Assembly: GCA_025602905.1 (NCBI GenBank)
Contig: JAHLKI010000006.1
Location: 1,178,001 to 1,242,000 of the forward strand
Length of the DNA: 64,000 nucleotides
Source of the DNA: Phlyctochytrium arcticum
Taxonomy: Eukaryota > Chytridiomycota > Chytridiomycetes > Chytridiales > Chytridiaceae
Reading direction: 5' to 3'
Part shown: piece after piece, positions 12,535 to 24,684 of the stretch
Position numbering within the stretch: the first letter of the stretch is position 1
Layout of the letters: the number at the start of each line of letters is the position of its first letter
Translations under genes and position numbers: made by a program
Notes under the pieces: generated by a model
Told to the model about the DNA's origin: nothing
The model's database searches: none
The model's input: the letters and a program-made list of their open reading frames with translations, nothing else

Positions 12535-13972
12535 CTAAGCAAATTTGTCTAGGCGAACAGTAATATTGCGTCCTCCAACATCCATTCCGTTGCATTCTTG
12601 AATCGCACGTTCCGCCTCTTCAACAGTCGCGAAGCGTGCAGATCCAGATCCCCTTGAACGACGAGTCCCGGGTTCTGAGTGCACGTCGGTGTGAGTAGGT
12701 TCGAATCCAATCTCGCGGAACTTGTCTTTCAAGTCTTGCCATCGGTATGAGAATGGCAACTGAAAGAAGTGGTCAAATAAGAGTATGAATAAAGAACGAA
12801 TTTTGCATCTTACATTGTTGATGAAAATGAGCGTGCCTGGCACATGAGCAGCTTTCGGTTCCCCTGCGAATTTGTCGTTACGAACCTCAATGGTTCGGCC
12901 CTGTAGTTCCGAACCATTGAGTTGTTGAATGGCAGCCTCCGCATCTTCAATGCTCGCCATAGTGACTTGTCCGTACCCACGGCTGCGGCCCTGGTAATCC
13001 AAAACTACATCCGCGCGTACGACGTCTCCCGCTTCCCGGAACAAATCGCTGAGTTCTTCCGCCTTAACAGTGAATGGCAAGTTGCCCACATACAAATGAC
13101 CTGTTCCCTCAACTTCATTCGTTGGTGGAGAAGGTCGCTCCGGCTTATTGAAAGTTTTCTTGGCCGTACCGTTTATGCGTCGTTCTTGTGGGCCTCCTTC
13201 ATTTTTGAAGCCGCGATCTTCTCGCACTTCAATTTCTCGTCCGTCCATGTCGGAACCGTTCAGCATTTCAATGGCCGTAAGCGACTCTTCCGCAGTTGAC
13301 ATGTGGACAATTCCAAAGCCCTTTGAGCGACCCTGAGAGTCTTGAGGAACATCAGCACGTTCCACGTGCCCCGCTTCACGAAATTTGTCCTTCAAATCTT
13401 GCCATCCGACGGTGTATGGGATGTTTCCGACATACAGGGCGTGCTTCTGATTCGTAGTATCTCCTGAAAGTGAATTAGGTACATGATACAGCTTGTGGAA
13501 TACACAGCATTGCTTCAGGATCCACACCTCTGGTTTCCCCATTTGATGCCACAGGTGCAGGGCTGGCTGCCCGCCGAATGGGCTTGCCGCGGTCTTTCCG
13601 CACTTGCAGGTTCCGGCCGTTAAGGTCGTAGCCGTCAAACATCGTAATGGCATTCTCTGCCTCCTCCGGTGTAGACATCAAAATCGTGCCAAATCCTCTT
13701 GACTCTCCAGTCCGCCGAGTCGCGACATTTGCCCGAATGACCGTCCCTGAATCATGGTGGATAAGAATTCGACATTCCAGAAGTAGAAAAGGAAACTAAA
13801 GGTATATACCAGCTTCACCGAAAAGGTCCTTGAGCTCTTGCCAGACAATTCCAAACGGGATCTAAAGGTGAGTTATCGTGAGCGAGGTGCATACCGCAGT
13901 AGTGCCAAATCTAATACGTACGTTTCCTACAAACAAGGCCGTAGCCGGAGCATCGGGGGCGTCGTTCTCCAT
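12535..13972 (-). CDS. Four-RRM RNA-binding protein (Gbp2/Hrb1-like arrangement)
   Basis: Probably an mRNA-binding, export or splicing-associated protein. Four RRMs can be read: RRM1 (LFVGNIPFGIVWQELKDLF, RGFGTILMS) split by two introns, RRM2 (LYVGNIPYTVGWQDLKDKF, GFGIVHMS), RRM3 (LYVGNLPFTVKAEELSDLF, GYGQVTMAS) and RRM4 (IFINNLPFSYRWQDLKDKF), which is degenerate in RNP1 (GSGSARFA). RRM1, RRM2 and RRM4 share the WQ(E/D)LKD helix typical of Gbp2-like proteins. The start ATG at 13970-13972 gives MENDAPDAPATALFVGN. The 3' end lies 94 bp from the convergent adaptor gene, and the 5' end shares a 225-bp divergent promoter with BRE1. The protein lacks the N-terminal RS/RGG region of yeast Gbp2, so orthology is inferred only. 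Confidence 0.88.
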
Positions 13973-14197
13973 AATAAATCAATGGAGCGGTGCAAATTTG
14001 GAACACGATTCTCTGGATTCTTTTGCACTTTCTGCTCAGAGTCTCACCAGAGTCTTTCTGCTCTTTCTGATTACAGGTCACGTGCTTAGCCGGAAATGGC
14101 GCAGCTGTGTGACCAACCGTTCGGGCAACTCCAAAGGCGAAACCGATCCCAAAACTGTCTCTTTCTGACTCTATTCTTGGTGAGGAGGGCATATACC
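13973..14197. promoter_or_regulatory. Divergent promoter, RRM protein / BRE1
   Basis: Only 225 bp separate the two start codons, so both promoters must lie here or overlap the genes. I did not recognise a TATA box. Confidence 0.5.
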
Positions 14198-17100
14198 ATG
14201 TCCAACTCAACGGATCGGAAACGGCAACTAGAGGAAGTCGACGGTAAAGAAGACTCAATATCAAAAAAGCACAGATCCGGCTTGATTGAAGGGCCCGAGG
14301 TGGACGAATCAGTAAGTCCATGCATTGTTCGTTTCTCAGAGTACAACCGCTTGAACATATGGAATATAGGATTTAGATGGCGACATTCCGGGATCGAGGG
14401 TGTTGGAGTATCAGAAAAAGGCGATCTGGCGACGAATGCAATACTACAAGCAAATTGCCGAGGACGCCAAATCTCGAGTTGCACGGTCGGAGAAGCAACA
14501 ACGCAAATTGCATACAGAACTGTTGGCTGCCAAAACCTGTTGCGAGAAGGTAGAGAAGAAGAATATTGAATTAGTTGACTGTGCTGATCGTAATTTCAGA
14601 CTTTTGTTACTTTGCATGTTTTCCACAAGCAACATACGTCGAGGCCCGACTCGGCGCCAAATGACTTGAATGGTGAGTAATTTCCTGCGGAATTTGATGA
14701 CGGGTGCTAAACGGTATCCTCCTTAACAGGGACGCCCCCAAGCATTGACTTGGACAGATTTGAACAGTCGCTCAGCGTACATGAAGCCAGCATGGTCACT
14801 ATTTTGAATTCGCTGCAGGACAAATTGAGCGGAGGCACTACCGAAAGCACTTCAGGTAACCGAAAAAATAACGACGCATGTGAGGAAATTCCCATATTGA
14901 TTATGGGTTGGCGCAGAATCCTTGGTAGCAAAAGTTCAGGCGGATTGTCGGTCATTGATTGACGAGGTGGGGCGTCAGTTTTGTACTTTTTTTCCTCTGA
15001 CCCGGCTTTTCTAACAAATTGGTTTTAGGTCGCGAAACTCCGGAGCGATTGTGATAGCCATCGTCTGCGGACGCACGAGCTGACTTCTGAACTTGAGATT
15101 ACGAAACAGTCTCTGGCGCGGGTCCGGTCTCAGCTTGATCGCCGATTACTTGATACCGCCAGCAACCCGCCAGAACCGGCAGGTCTACCGGATACCGCTG
15201 TAAATAGTCAGATAAATGAGGTATGTGTCCTTGCGCCCTCCAGTGGTTGTTTTTATCTGATTTCGGGTAACAGCCTGCTGAAGAGGATACAATACATTCT
15301 GATAATGTCGGTCTGCTACGACAAGTGGAGCAGCTACGGGCCGAAAAGGAAAAGCTTGCTCATGAAATGAACTCTATCAAGCTCAAGGTATGGATCACTG
15401 TATATAATCCCGAATTTGACGGAAAACTGAAGACATGTGTGTTTGTTCTGCTCTAGGTAGCGAACGGTCAAATTACCGATGAACGAGTCCGGGACTCGCC
15501 TCTCTACAAGAACTTGGACGAAGAGTACCGCTACTGCATGAAGGAAAACGAATTGATCAAGACACGGCTCGAAACCATGTCAAAACAAGTGGAACAGTTG
15601 GAGGGTAGTAGACGACAATTTGCGGAACAAATCGAGGTTTGTCCTTTTTTTTGCATTTTTGATTCTGGGGTGTTCTCAGAAACGGCGATTTTTTTTATTA
15701 ATCAATGGGGCATATTTTTTAGTTGGAAGAAGGGACCCGGCGCAAAAATCTTGAATCGGAGTTACGCAAAGTGGAGAATGATTTGCAGCGGGTTCGGAAT
15801 AACCGTGATACGCTTCAGCAGACATTGGACATGCGCTGTTCAAAAGATGAAGTGGAGTTACAGCAGTTGCAAGAAATAAGAGTGATCGCCAATGCCCGAA
15901 AGGTAGGCTTCATTAGTCACGGATACAAGTGACACTCGTTCTCATTCCTTGATGCAACAGGACAGGATTACGTGCCTTGAAGCAGACTTGTGTCGGCTAA
16001 AAGCCTTGATAGCCGCCAAATCGGGTGATCGTGCCCTCATGGAGTATTTCGAGCAAAACCCGGAAGGTGATCCCTTCTCCCTCTTAAAGGCAAAACTGAG
16101 GTTTGTTCTCGTTGTTCTATTTGTCACGTACGTCGCAGCAAACTTACGCTGTAGTTACCAGCAAGGCACTTGACCGTCTGAAAGAACTGGGTGAAGAGTT
16201 TAAAATGGATGATATTCAGTTGAATTTGGGATCATCCACCAGCTCGGATAAGTGCTCGCATGGGACGGGGGACGAGCCAGATCCGACCGTTGATACTCTG
16301 TTACTGCGTTTAGAGTTTCAAGAAAAGGTTTTTTTGCAATGTTATGTTTTTTTCCATCCTTTTTCTAACATACCTGTTAGTCGGAGGCACGGTTATTGGC
16401 CGAAATTGAGAGTTTGGGACGGGCATGGGCGGAACTGGAAGAACAAAACTCGCGCAAAGTCTTGGATCTGGCTCAAAAGGAAGATTTTATTTTACGGTTA
16501 ATTGCCGAGGTAGGGGGTTCTTTTTTGGCAACTTTTTAGTTTTGTCGGTATCTTAAACGGATGCTGTAGAAAACGAAATTCGACCAAAAATGCGCCCTGT
16601 TGTCCAAACAAGCCACGTCCTATAACAATCTCGGTATAGCCATGAAACGCCAAACCGATAAGCAACTCGAGAATATCCGCCTGCTCGAACAACGGGAAAA
16701 ATTGTTGGCCCAACAATTGGTAAAAAAAAGCAAAAACTTTTGAACTTGTTTTGCCAGGTTTCCTGACGTTGTATTTAGGGTACCCGGGAGAAGGAACTGG
16801 CCGTCCATGAAAACGTGTTACAGCAACATAAACGCCGCGTGGGAGATTTGGTCAAGGATGTTGAGCAGAGTAAAGAGAATCTCAAGAAATGGAGTATGAA
16901 ATATGACAACGTAACGAACCTGCAAATTACGACACTATTTTATATGACGACTAACCCAAGCTTTGCTCTCTCGACAGGCAACCACGTTACTGCAACAAAA
17001 AACAACGTTATTAGAAACAGCCGTTGCCGAAAAGAATGCGTTCGAGGCCCGGTTAGAGTATTTGGAAAAACAGCTGGAAAAGTCGCGGGGAGATCCATCT

Positions 17101-17444
17101 ACGGAATCCAATTCGAAGCAATTGGAAGAATACAAGGTTTGTGTGTGTGTGGATATAAACCTCTCTCGAGAAGTACTTTTAACTCATATTTACTATAGCT
17201 GCTACTAAAATGCAGTAGTTGTAATGACAACTTTAAAAGCCACGTTTTGAGTAAATGCATGCATACATTTTGGTACGTACACAGCAATATCAGGGTTATA
17301 CACATTTCTTTTTTTGGATTACTAACAAACATGGATTCACATAGCAAGTCGTGTATTGAACATATGTGGAATTCCCGACAACGCAAGTGCCCGACTTGCG
17401 GCATCGCTTTTGCTCATCAAGATATCCGTCAAGTCTACTTGTAA
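14198..17444 (+). CDS. BRE1: BRE1-type E3 ubiquitin ligase (histone H2B)
   Basis: An E3 that works with Rad6 to mono-ubiquitinate histone H2B, which promotes H3K4 and H3K79 methylation. The protein opens MSNSTDRKRQLEEVDGKED and the second exon reads LEYQKKAIWRRMQYYKQI, the conserved N-terminal Bre1 helix. Long coiled-coil exons follow. The protein ends in a C3HC4 RING: CSSCND, CMHTF-C-KSCIEHMW, CPTCGIAF, then the conserved C-terminal residues DIRQVYL at 17444. At least ten short introns interrupt it; one splits the RING (TTTTG|GTACGT near 17270, rejoined after CACATAG). The C-terminal RING preceded by long coiled coil is diagnostic. The gene ends 32 bp before the convergent CSN3. Confidence 0.92.
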
Positions 17445-17476
17445 AGAATTAATACATTTTTTGCGCGGAGTCGCTT

Positions 17477-18826
17477 TCATGCACTTTGTTTTCGTTCCAG
17501 CCAAGTTTCTGCGTCATCGTCCGTGCGTCCATCTTCCGATATAGCCACAAACGCGCCTGCTGCTCCTCCTGCTGTGGATAACCCGCGATCGGCTTGCAGG
17601 GTCTTATGCAGGTATTCTCGGGACGAGCTGATGGAACGGTTCAGTTTGGCAATTTGGGACTCGTACGCATGGACATTATCCAATGCTGTAGTCAATCCTT
17701 GGCAGGTTGCCAGATCTCTATGCGAATTGGGGGGATCACAGAATGAGACCATGTGTCCTTGCTCTTGAGCTATGGTCGCAAAGACACTTCCATTGGAAAT
17801 CATTTTCCGGACCAAGGTTTCCACAATATTGGTTTTGGGCATTTGCGAGGATTTGGCAATATCGGTTATGGACAGCGTCAGATGGGTTTCTGTCAGCCGC
17901 TGGATTTTGCGGAGGATGACTTGGGTCCGACATTGTTTGATTAAACCGATATTGCCGTGTTTGGCGAATGCCGGCTCGCTCTTTTTCAATTCGTGGTCGA
18001 TCCGGGCTCCATGTAAGATTTCGTAGGCCTGGGCAAAGTCCAGGTAGGGTGTGAGTAAACTTCGATGGATCCGACCGGGTTCCACGTATGTCCCCTTTGT
18101 CGATGTGGATTCCAATTTTCCATTGCGCAATAAACAACAGAGAATGTATTTTCGGTAGGCCTCAACTTGGATAGCGGAAGTTGTGGTGCCGGGGGCCGTA
18201 ATGCAAAGCAGCAAACACTCTTTGGCCTTTTCCCACTTTTTAAGCGCAATGTAGACTAGAGCCCCGTAATACTGAAACAGCAAGAAATCTTGGTATTTGA
18301 GGGGGTATTGGTCCACATCGTATTCGTACATTTCCTGTTGGAGAAATGTCTCGGCCAAGCCATAAGTTTTGGCTTTGAGATGGCATCGGAGGAGAAGTGT
18401 ATGGATGGGCGTGAAATAAGCTTTATCCCGATTTCCCCACCGTGCACATATTATTTGCAGGATCTTGATGGTGCCGTTGCGCTGGAGGGGTGATCGTTCC
18501 GTGTATCGGACCAAGGTCGACGCAAAGGAGACGAGGGCAGTCGACACATAGTAGGTTCGGGGCATACTGAATTCGGTCGCGAAACGGAGAGTCGTTTTCC
18601 AGAACCATGCGTCGAGGGTATCTGAGGCATGGGATACTTGCAAAAGAAGGTTGAGGAAGGGGAGGGTGTGTCGGGCTGGGTCTAGGTTGTCGAGGATTGT
18701 GCGTAGATCGTTGGGGGCTAACGAGCTTGCTGCTTGTAACGCTGGGAGCAAGTCGGAGCGCACCCGCTCAAGACTATAGGTTTCAGACTGCTTGCATTTC
18801 GCGAGTAACTCGTCCATGTTTGTCAT
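17477..18826 (-). CDS. CSN3: COP9 signalosome subunit 3
   Basis: A PCI-domain subunit of the COP9 signalosome, which removes NEDD8 from cullins. The 449-residue reading frame has no intron, unlike most neighbours, and is close to the animal CSN3 length. Diagnostic stretches are FLLFQYYGALVYIALKKWE, EAYRKYILCCLL, NIGLIKQCRTQVILRKIQRL, THLTLSITDIA and, at the winged helix, MISNGSVFATIAQEQGHMVSF, all paralleling human CSN3. The start ATG at 18826 (MTNMDELLAKC) is chosen as the first in frame; the fourth residue is also Met. Confidence 0.92.
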   Translation of the reverse strand: MTNMDELLAKCKQSETYSLERVRSDLLPALQAASSLAPNDLRTILDNLDPARHTLPFLNLLLQVSHASDTLDAWFWKTTLRFATEFSMPRTYYVSTALVSFASTLVRYTERSPLQRNGTIKILQIICARWGNRDKAYFTPIHTLLLRCHLKAKTYGLAETFLQQEMYEYDVDQYPLKYQDFLLFQYYGALVYIALKKWEKAKECLLLCITAPGTTTSAIQVEAYRKYILCCLLRNGKLESTSTKGTYVEPGRIHRSLLTPYLDFAQAYEILHGARIDHELKKSEPAFAKHGNIGLIKQCRTQVILRKIQRLTETHLTLSITDIAKSSQMPKTNIVETLVRKMISNGSVFATIAQEQGHMVSFCDPPNSHRDLATCQGLTTALDNVHAYESQIAKLNRSISSSREYLHKTLQADRGLSTAGGAAGAFVAISEDGRTDDDAETWLERKQSA

Positions 18827-19059
18827 GTCTTGTTGAGCAGATTGACTCGTCGGGAAGATTATGGTCCGAAGCTTTCACTTCAAGTTTGTGACAGCTCAAC
18901 CGCGAGCTAGGGTCCGTGACATGGCATGGCAGAATTAACAATAGGAATTTTGGAAGGACATGAGGGACGTGAGGTACACCCAAAATCAAATAAAAATTGT
19001 TGGAGATGTGTATATTTACAGTTCGAAATAAAATGTGAAGAGAATAGGATTACATGCAT

Positions 19060-19764
19060 CTATTTCTGCTGGCCTACGGAGCGCAGATCTACGTCCCGCA
19101 TGGGTCCTGTGGAGGCCACCTCGCCGGTAAGAGCGCCCTTGGCCATCTCAAAGAGGACACGAGGCCCCGACTTGTCTTGAAGTTGGTAGTGGGCCGACTC
19201 GGTCTCTACAAATATAAGTCCGACGCGGGGGTCGGTTGCCTCGCCGTTGTGAACTCCATCGCCCTTGTCTGCAAACCAGGCCTTGATGTCCTGAGTCCAG
19301 AGTTCCTTGATCTTGCTGGGGTCCTTGACTATCCGGGCCCGACCAGAGGCGGAGACCCAGTTGGACGTGTTGGGTTTGTAGTATGCAATGTTGACATGGT
19401 CGTCAAAGTCTAGATCGTCCAGTTTGTGGGACTCTGTGTTGGTAAAGAACCACAAGTCTGCTCCGGATGTGCGCTTGCGAGTCTGCATGGCGCGGCTGAC
19501 CAAGGAGCCGTCGCGGGCGCGGGTGGTAAACATGGCGGTCTCGATGCCATCGATGAGTTTGTACAGGTCGTCGAGCTGCTTCTGGGTGCTGGTTGTGTGG
19601 TCGAGGTTCTTTGCCTTTGTGTCGTCCATCTTGTGGCTGGATCCGGCTGTGGTGGATTGCGTTCCCTTCATGTGGACGTCGCTCTGGGGAGTCGGGGCAT
19701 CGGGCGATGCATACGGGTACTGCGCCTTGGCCGCGGGATCAGCGGGGTGAGTCATGGAGGACAT
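19060..19764 (-). CDS. FMN-binding split-barrel protein, BLI-3 / general-stress-protein-26 family
   Basis: An intronless gene of 234 residues in the pyridoxamine-phosphate-oxidase-like fold. It is related to Neurospora blue-light-inducible BLI-3 and bacterial general stress protein 26, which bind flavin. A disordered N-terminus of about 75 residues precedes the barrel, seen as AMFTTRARDGSLVSRAMQ, LWFFTNTESHKLDDL, NIAYYKPNTSNWVSASGRA and, near the C-terminus, RVLFEMAKGALTG. A TATA box lies about 110 bp upstream on the same strand, consistent with an inducible gene. Substrate unknown. Confidence 0.88.
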   Translation of the reverse strand: MSSMTHPADPAAKAQYPYASPDAPTPQSDVHMKGTQSTTAGSSHKMDDTKAKNLDHTTSTQKQLDDLYKLIDGIETAMFTTRARDGSLVSRAMQTRKRTSGADLWFFTNTESHKLDDLDFDDHVNIAYYKPNTSNWVSASGRARIVKDPSKIKELWTQDIKAWFADKGDGVHNGEATDPRVGLIFVETESAHYQLQDKSGPRVLFEMAKGALTGEVASTGPMRDVDLRSVGQQK

Positions 19765-20565
19765 GTCTGTTAACGTAGATTCGTTGATGGCACAGGAAAG
19801 TGCTAAGGAGAGTGTGCTATAGCGAAAGTGAAAGTAGGAGATTATGGAAAGTGTTCAATTCAAAACGCCCTTTTTATACACGGCCTTTCCAAGCTGTGAC
19901 GTGAGCGGACGTCATGTCGCACAAGATTACACAGCGACTTTCCCAGGCCCTGGATATATATATATAATTGGGCGGGCTTTCCCACCATTTATCATAGCTG
20001 AGGCCCCATATATTACAGAGCATATACGAGCAAATGCCATCTATTCGTGCAGCCCTTGTTTCCACTTGGTGTCATTTTGTTTTTAAGAGTTGCGCCGAGA
20101 AGCAACTTGATGACCCAGACTTTGGCCCAAACTTCAAAAGAATTTGGGCGATGAGTTCATGTTTAGAATATATAACTAGTAAAAGTCCCTACCTTCTTTC
20201 TCATGTTTTCCAGATCAATTTTTAAGCGTTGGCAGAGATAAAGCGTACGCGTCCGATCCTTGAATGGAGTGAGGAACGGGCCGTTGCGCATCACCGAATC
20301 GTCACCATCATTACTGTCGCCAAACATGCCCTAGTTGTCAAACTGCTGCTGTCGAAGAAAATCGTCCGGTGAGGAAGCTGATACTTGTGTGGAGGTTAGG
20401 GGTATAGCAAATGCCCCATATATGTCGTAGAAAGCAAGTGCAAGACCTGCCAAACCCAAAAGTAATCTGTCTGCATATCAAACTATCCTAACGTATACTT
20501 CATAAATATGCTTTGGGACCCTAGTCTCTCCTATATACAATCTATACTATTATATACATTCAGAT
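19765..20565. other. Intergenic: BLI-3 promoter and TBC gene 3' region
   Basis: Contains the BLI-3 promoter (TATA box at 19871-19878) and a (TA)n stretch near 19952-19968. The right part should be the 3' UTR of the minus-strand TBC gene. No coding potential seen. Confidence 0.5.
19871..19878 (-). promoter_or_regulatory. TATA box of the BLI-3-like gene
   Basis: The minus strand reads GTATAAAAAGGG, a consensus TATA element 107-114 bp upstream of the start codon at 19764. Position and sequence fit a core promoter; transcription start not known. Confidence 0.5.
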
Positions 20566-22123
20566 CTACTGCTTAACTGGTTTATGCCGTACAATCCCCC
20601 TTTCGGGGAGTTCCATAGCAGAGATATCTGCCCTCAAGTTTTTTATTTCTTTGTTTCGGATCTTGACTTTCAGGGACGCGGCCACCAGCCGATGGTCCAG
20701 CCGGTCTGGTGGCACGTGTAGTAGCAAGTTTAGGATCTCCGCATTCGTCGGGCAGCTTTTCAATAGCTCGTCTAAAAATGCAAATGTCAACTGATTGCCC
20801 TCAATCCGTCAAAAGCAGAGACATACTGCGGAACATTTCCAAAATTCCTAGCCCAATGCGAAAGAGGGGTTTGACCCCTATTAAAACCCCGATCAGTACG
20901 AGTTTCTAGGACATCTTAAAACTGACCACCAACCTTCGCAGAACATCATATCCCAAACCCATAGGGTTGTCTCCCAGGGTATACTTGTTGTAAATACGGT
21001 CAGAAACCATTGTGTAACATACATTAGTGGATGTACGTCTTGGCGTTCCTAGATCATTCAATCCATGTTAGCTTTACGCGTCGTGGCGTGAATTCTGCTA
21101 AAATGAGTACCAGATGCTTGGCTAGTCGAGACGACGTGCGGTGAAGCAATCCCTCGAATACAGCCGCGTCTATACGGAGTTGGAACAAGTTGGGAGCGAA
21201 AAATCCTTTGAGATGGGTATCTAGAGTACTAACAAGCAACCAAAATGTTTCCTGGTGGAAAAAATAGAGTGAGATGACACTCGCGGGATGAGGCCAAGGC
21301 GGACAAAATACCTCTGCAGGCATATGCATCAACATCATTCCGGCCAACATGCCCATTCCTTGACAGTAGCCAATCTCGGGGTTATATACAGCATAGGCGC
21401 GAAGAACATTGCGCAAATTGGTTTGTCTGCAATGATAAGTTAGTGATGAGCATACACTCGAAGGGTTATTGCCAATGCGTACCCAGGGCCATCTTCTTCT
21501 GCAAACATGGAATGATCTGTATCGTACCGTCGTTATGGACCCGAAAAAACTCATCCCACGTTCATGTGATCTTACCTGGGAAACATCGGGCAATATCGCG
21601 ATCAATGACTTCAAACAGTGGAGAATTGCCTTCCGCCAACAGTTGCTTTATTCTTGAGTTAGATTGGGCAGATTTGAACATGGGTCCGACTAGCTTCTTA
21701 CCTGAAACAAACCAGGTTGGGTAATCTCTTTAACATGAGCAAGCTCACACCACACTTTGGCTCTAAGTGACTCGGGGATCCCGGCACGGCCAAGTTTCTT
21801 AATCTATTACACGCAACAAAAGTCAGCTTTTGCCTATACCCATTTGCCTTACAGCAAAGGAGAGAATGAGACAAACCTTCTTTCGGTTTTTGATGTCCCC
21901 ACTCTCCAAAATCTTGAGCCACTGCTGCTCCCTTTTCCGAAACTTGCGCTTTTGTGACGAGCTGTTGGTTTTGCGTTAGATCCCACATGTAATAACACGC
22001 GTGACGAGACTTAGATTCATACTTCAATGGTAAACTGTTGCTGGATGTACTGCGTATCTTGGCATCGCGGAAAAATCCATATTCATCAAGCGCCCCAGAC
22101 GAGTTCTTCCGACTAGACGTCAT
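20566..22123 (-). CDS. TBC-domain Rab GTPase-activating protein (TBC1D10/EPI64-like)
   Basis: Accelerates GTP hydrolysis on a Rab in membrane traffic. After a short N-terminus (MTSSRKNSSGALDEYGFFRD) the TBC domain begins with REQQWLKILESGDI and GIPESLRAKVWCELA. The catalytic Arg lies in VIDRDIARCFP and the catalytic Gln in GYCQGMGMLAGMMLMHMP. Later exons give AKHLERQDVHPLMYVTQWF, FTTSIPWETTLWVWDMMFCE and GVKPLFRIGLGILEM, which track TBC1D10 closely. The C-terminal exon ends at 20566. There are at least seven introns. No PDZ ligand or membrane segment seen. The Rab target cannot be told. Confidence 0.9.
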
Positions 22124-22800
22124 TGTTCACCACCAACGAACAGACGGGTATTATCTGATGGGTACTGCAAAATTCTTTGATGTGTGGATGAGAGAGATGT
22201 TATCGATCTGGGTTCTTTGTTGGTCGGATGAAAGATTTTTGTGCTTGCGTCGATGTGTCAAAATCGAGGCAAGATTCTTCTGGGGTAAGGAGAAACTTTT
22301 TTCCCCCGGAGACTTTTTGGTATTTGGGGTTCTAAATTTAAAGTTGAGGGTAAAAGACACTTCTACCCGATTAGAAGTGTTTATCAGTGTTTGACTCAGC
22401 GGAGGTTTCTTGACAAGGGAGAAACTATCGATACATTCGGGGCGCAATCGCTGCGTGAGTGAGCCGATGCGCTGAGTGAGGGTCTAGACGGGACTACAGA
22501 TCGGATAGCGCACATTTACATGTAGTGGGTCCAGCCTGAAAGCCGGCAAATTCATGGTCAAATGGTGATTGGGTCGACGCGTTGGACGTTGGATTTGCCG
22601 CATCATTTGCGGTGTCGCGTTGATACAATTTCAAGTGCACAGACTCAACCCAAAAAGATACCAACCAGCAGTAGGCTTTCCGGTATCAGATTACGAGACG
22701 GAGATGTATAAGTTTAAATTATCTACATGGAAAAGATTAAATTTGAGCTGTGAAAATATAACGATGCACAAGATCAGAAGATTTGGTCCACATATGAGCG
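22124..22800. other. Intergenic: TBC promoter and MET2 3' region
   Basis: Between two minus-strand genes. It holds an inverted repeat ACACTTCT / AGAAGTGT (8-bp stem, 8-nt loop, 22357-22380) that could be chance. No gene seen. Confidence 0.5.
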
Positions 22801-24453
<1,653 letters not shown>

Positions 24454-24684
24454 GCCTTTCTTCCAATTGCTGTGAGGTTTTTGATCAAATCAAATTCGCA
24501 TCTCCCAAAGATCGTTTGAGCGCTCCGCCTCATTTGCCCATTCCTGGCCAACCGAAGACACGTGACCCCATTGCCCGCTGCGTATTCCGCTTTGGCCGCG
24601 GCGGTGGACCTGACGACGCTTCCCAATTGCAACGGCCGCTCCAATGCTGCAACCTGCTGCCTCGTCCCCTATTCTGTCACATCA
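24454..24684. promoter_or_regulatory. Divergent promoter, MET2 / RAS
   Basis: 231 bp between start codons of a methionine-pathway gene and a Ras gene. It contains CACGTG (24560-24565), the core of Cbf1/bHLH sites that often controls sulphur-amino-acid genes in yeast; functional use here is inference. Confidence 0.4.

Noticed and set aside
12697..12707. GGTTCGAATCC, the consensus tRNA T-loop (B box)
   Set aside because: Lies inside the coding sequence of the fourth RRM; no D-arm, anticodon arm or acceptor stem pairs around it.
22357..22380. 8-bp inverted repeat with 8-nt loop
   Set aside because: Expected by chance in a window this size; no T tract or other support for a functional hairpin.
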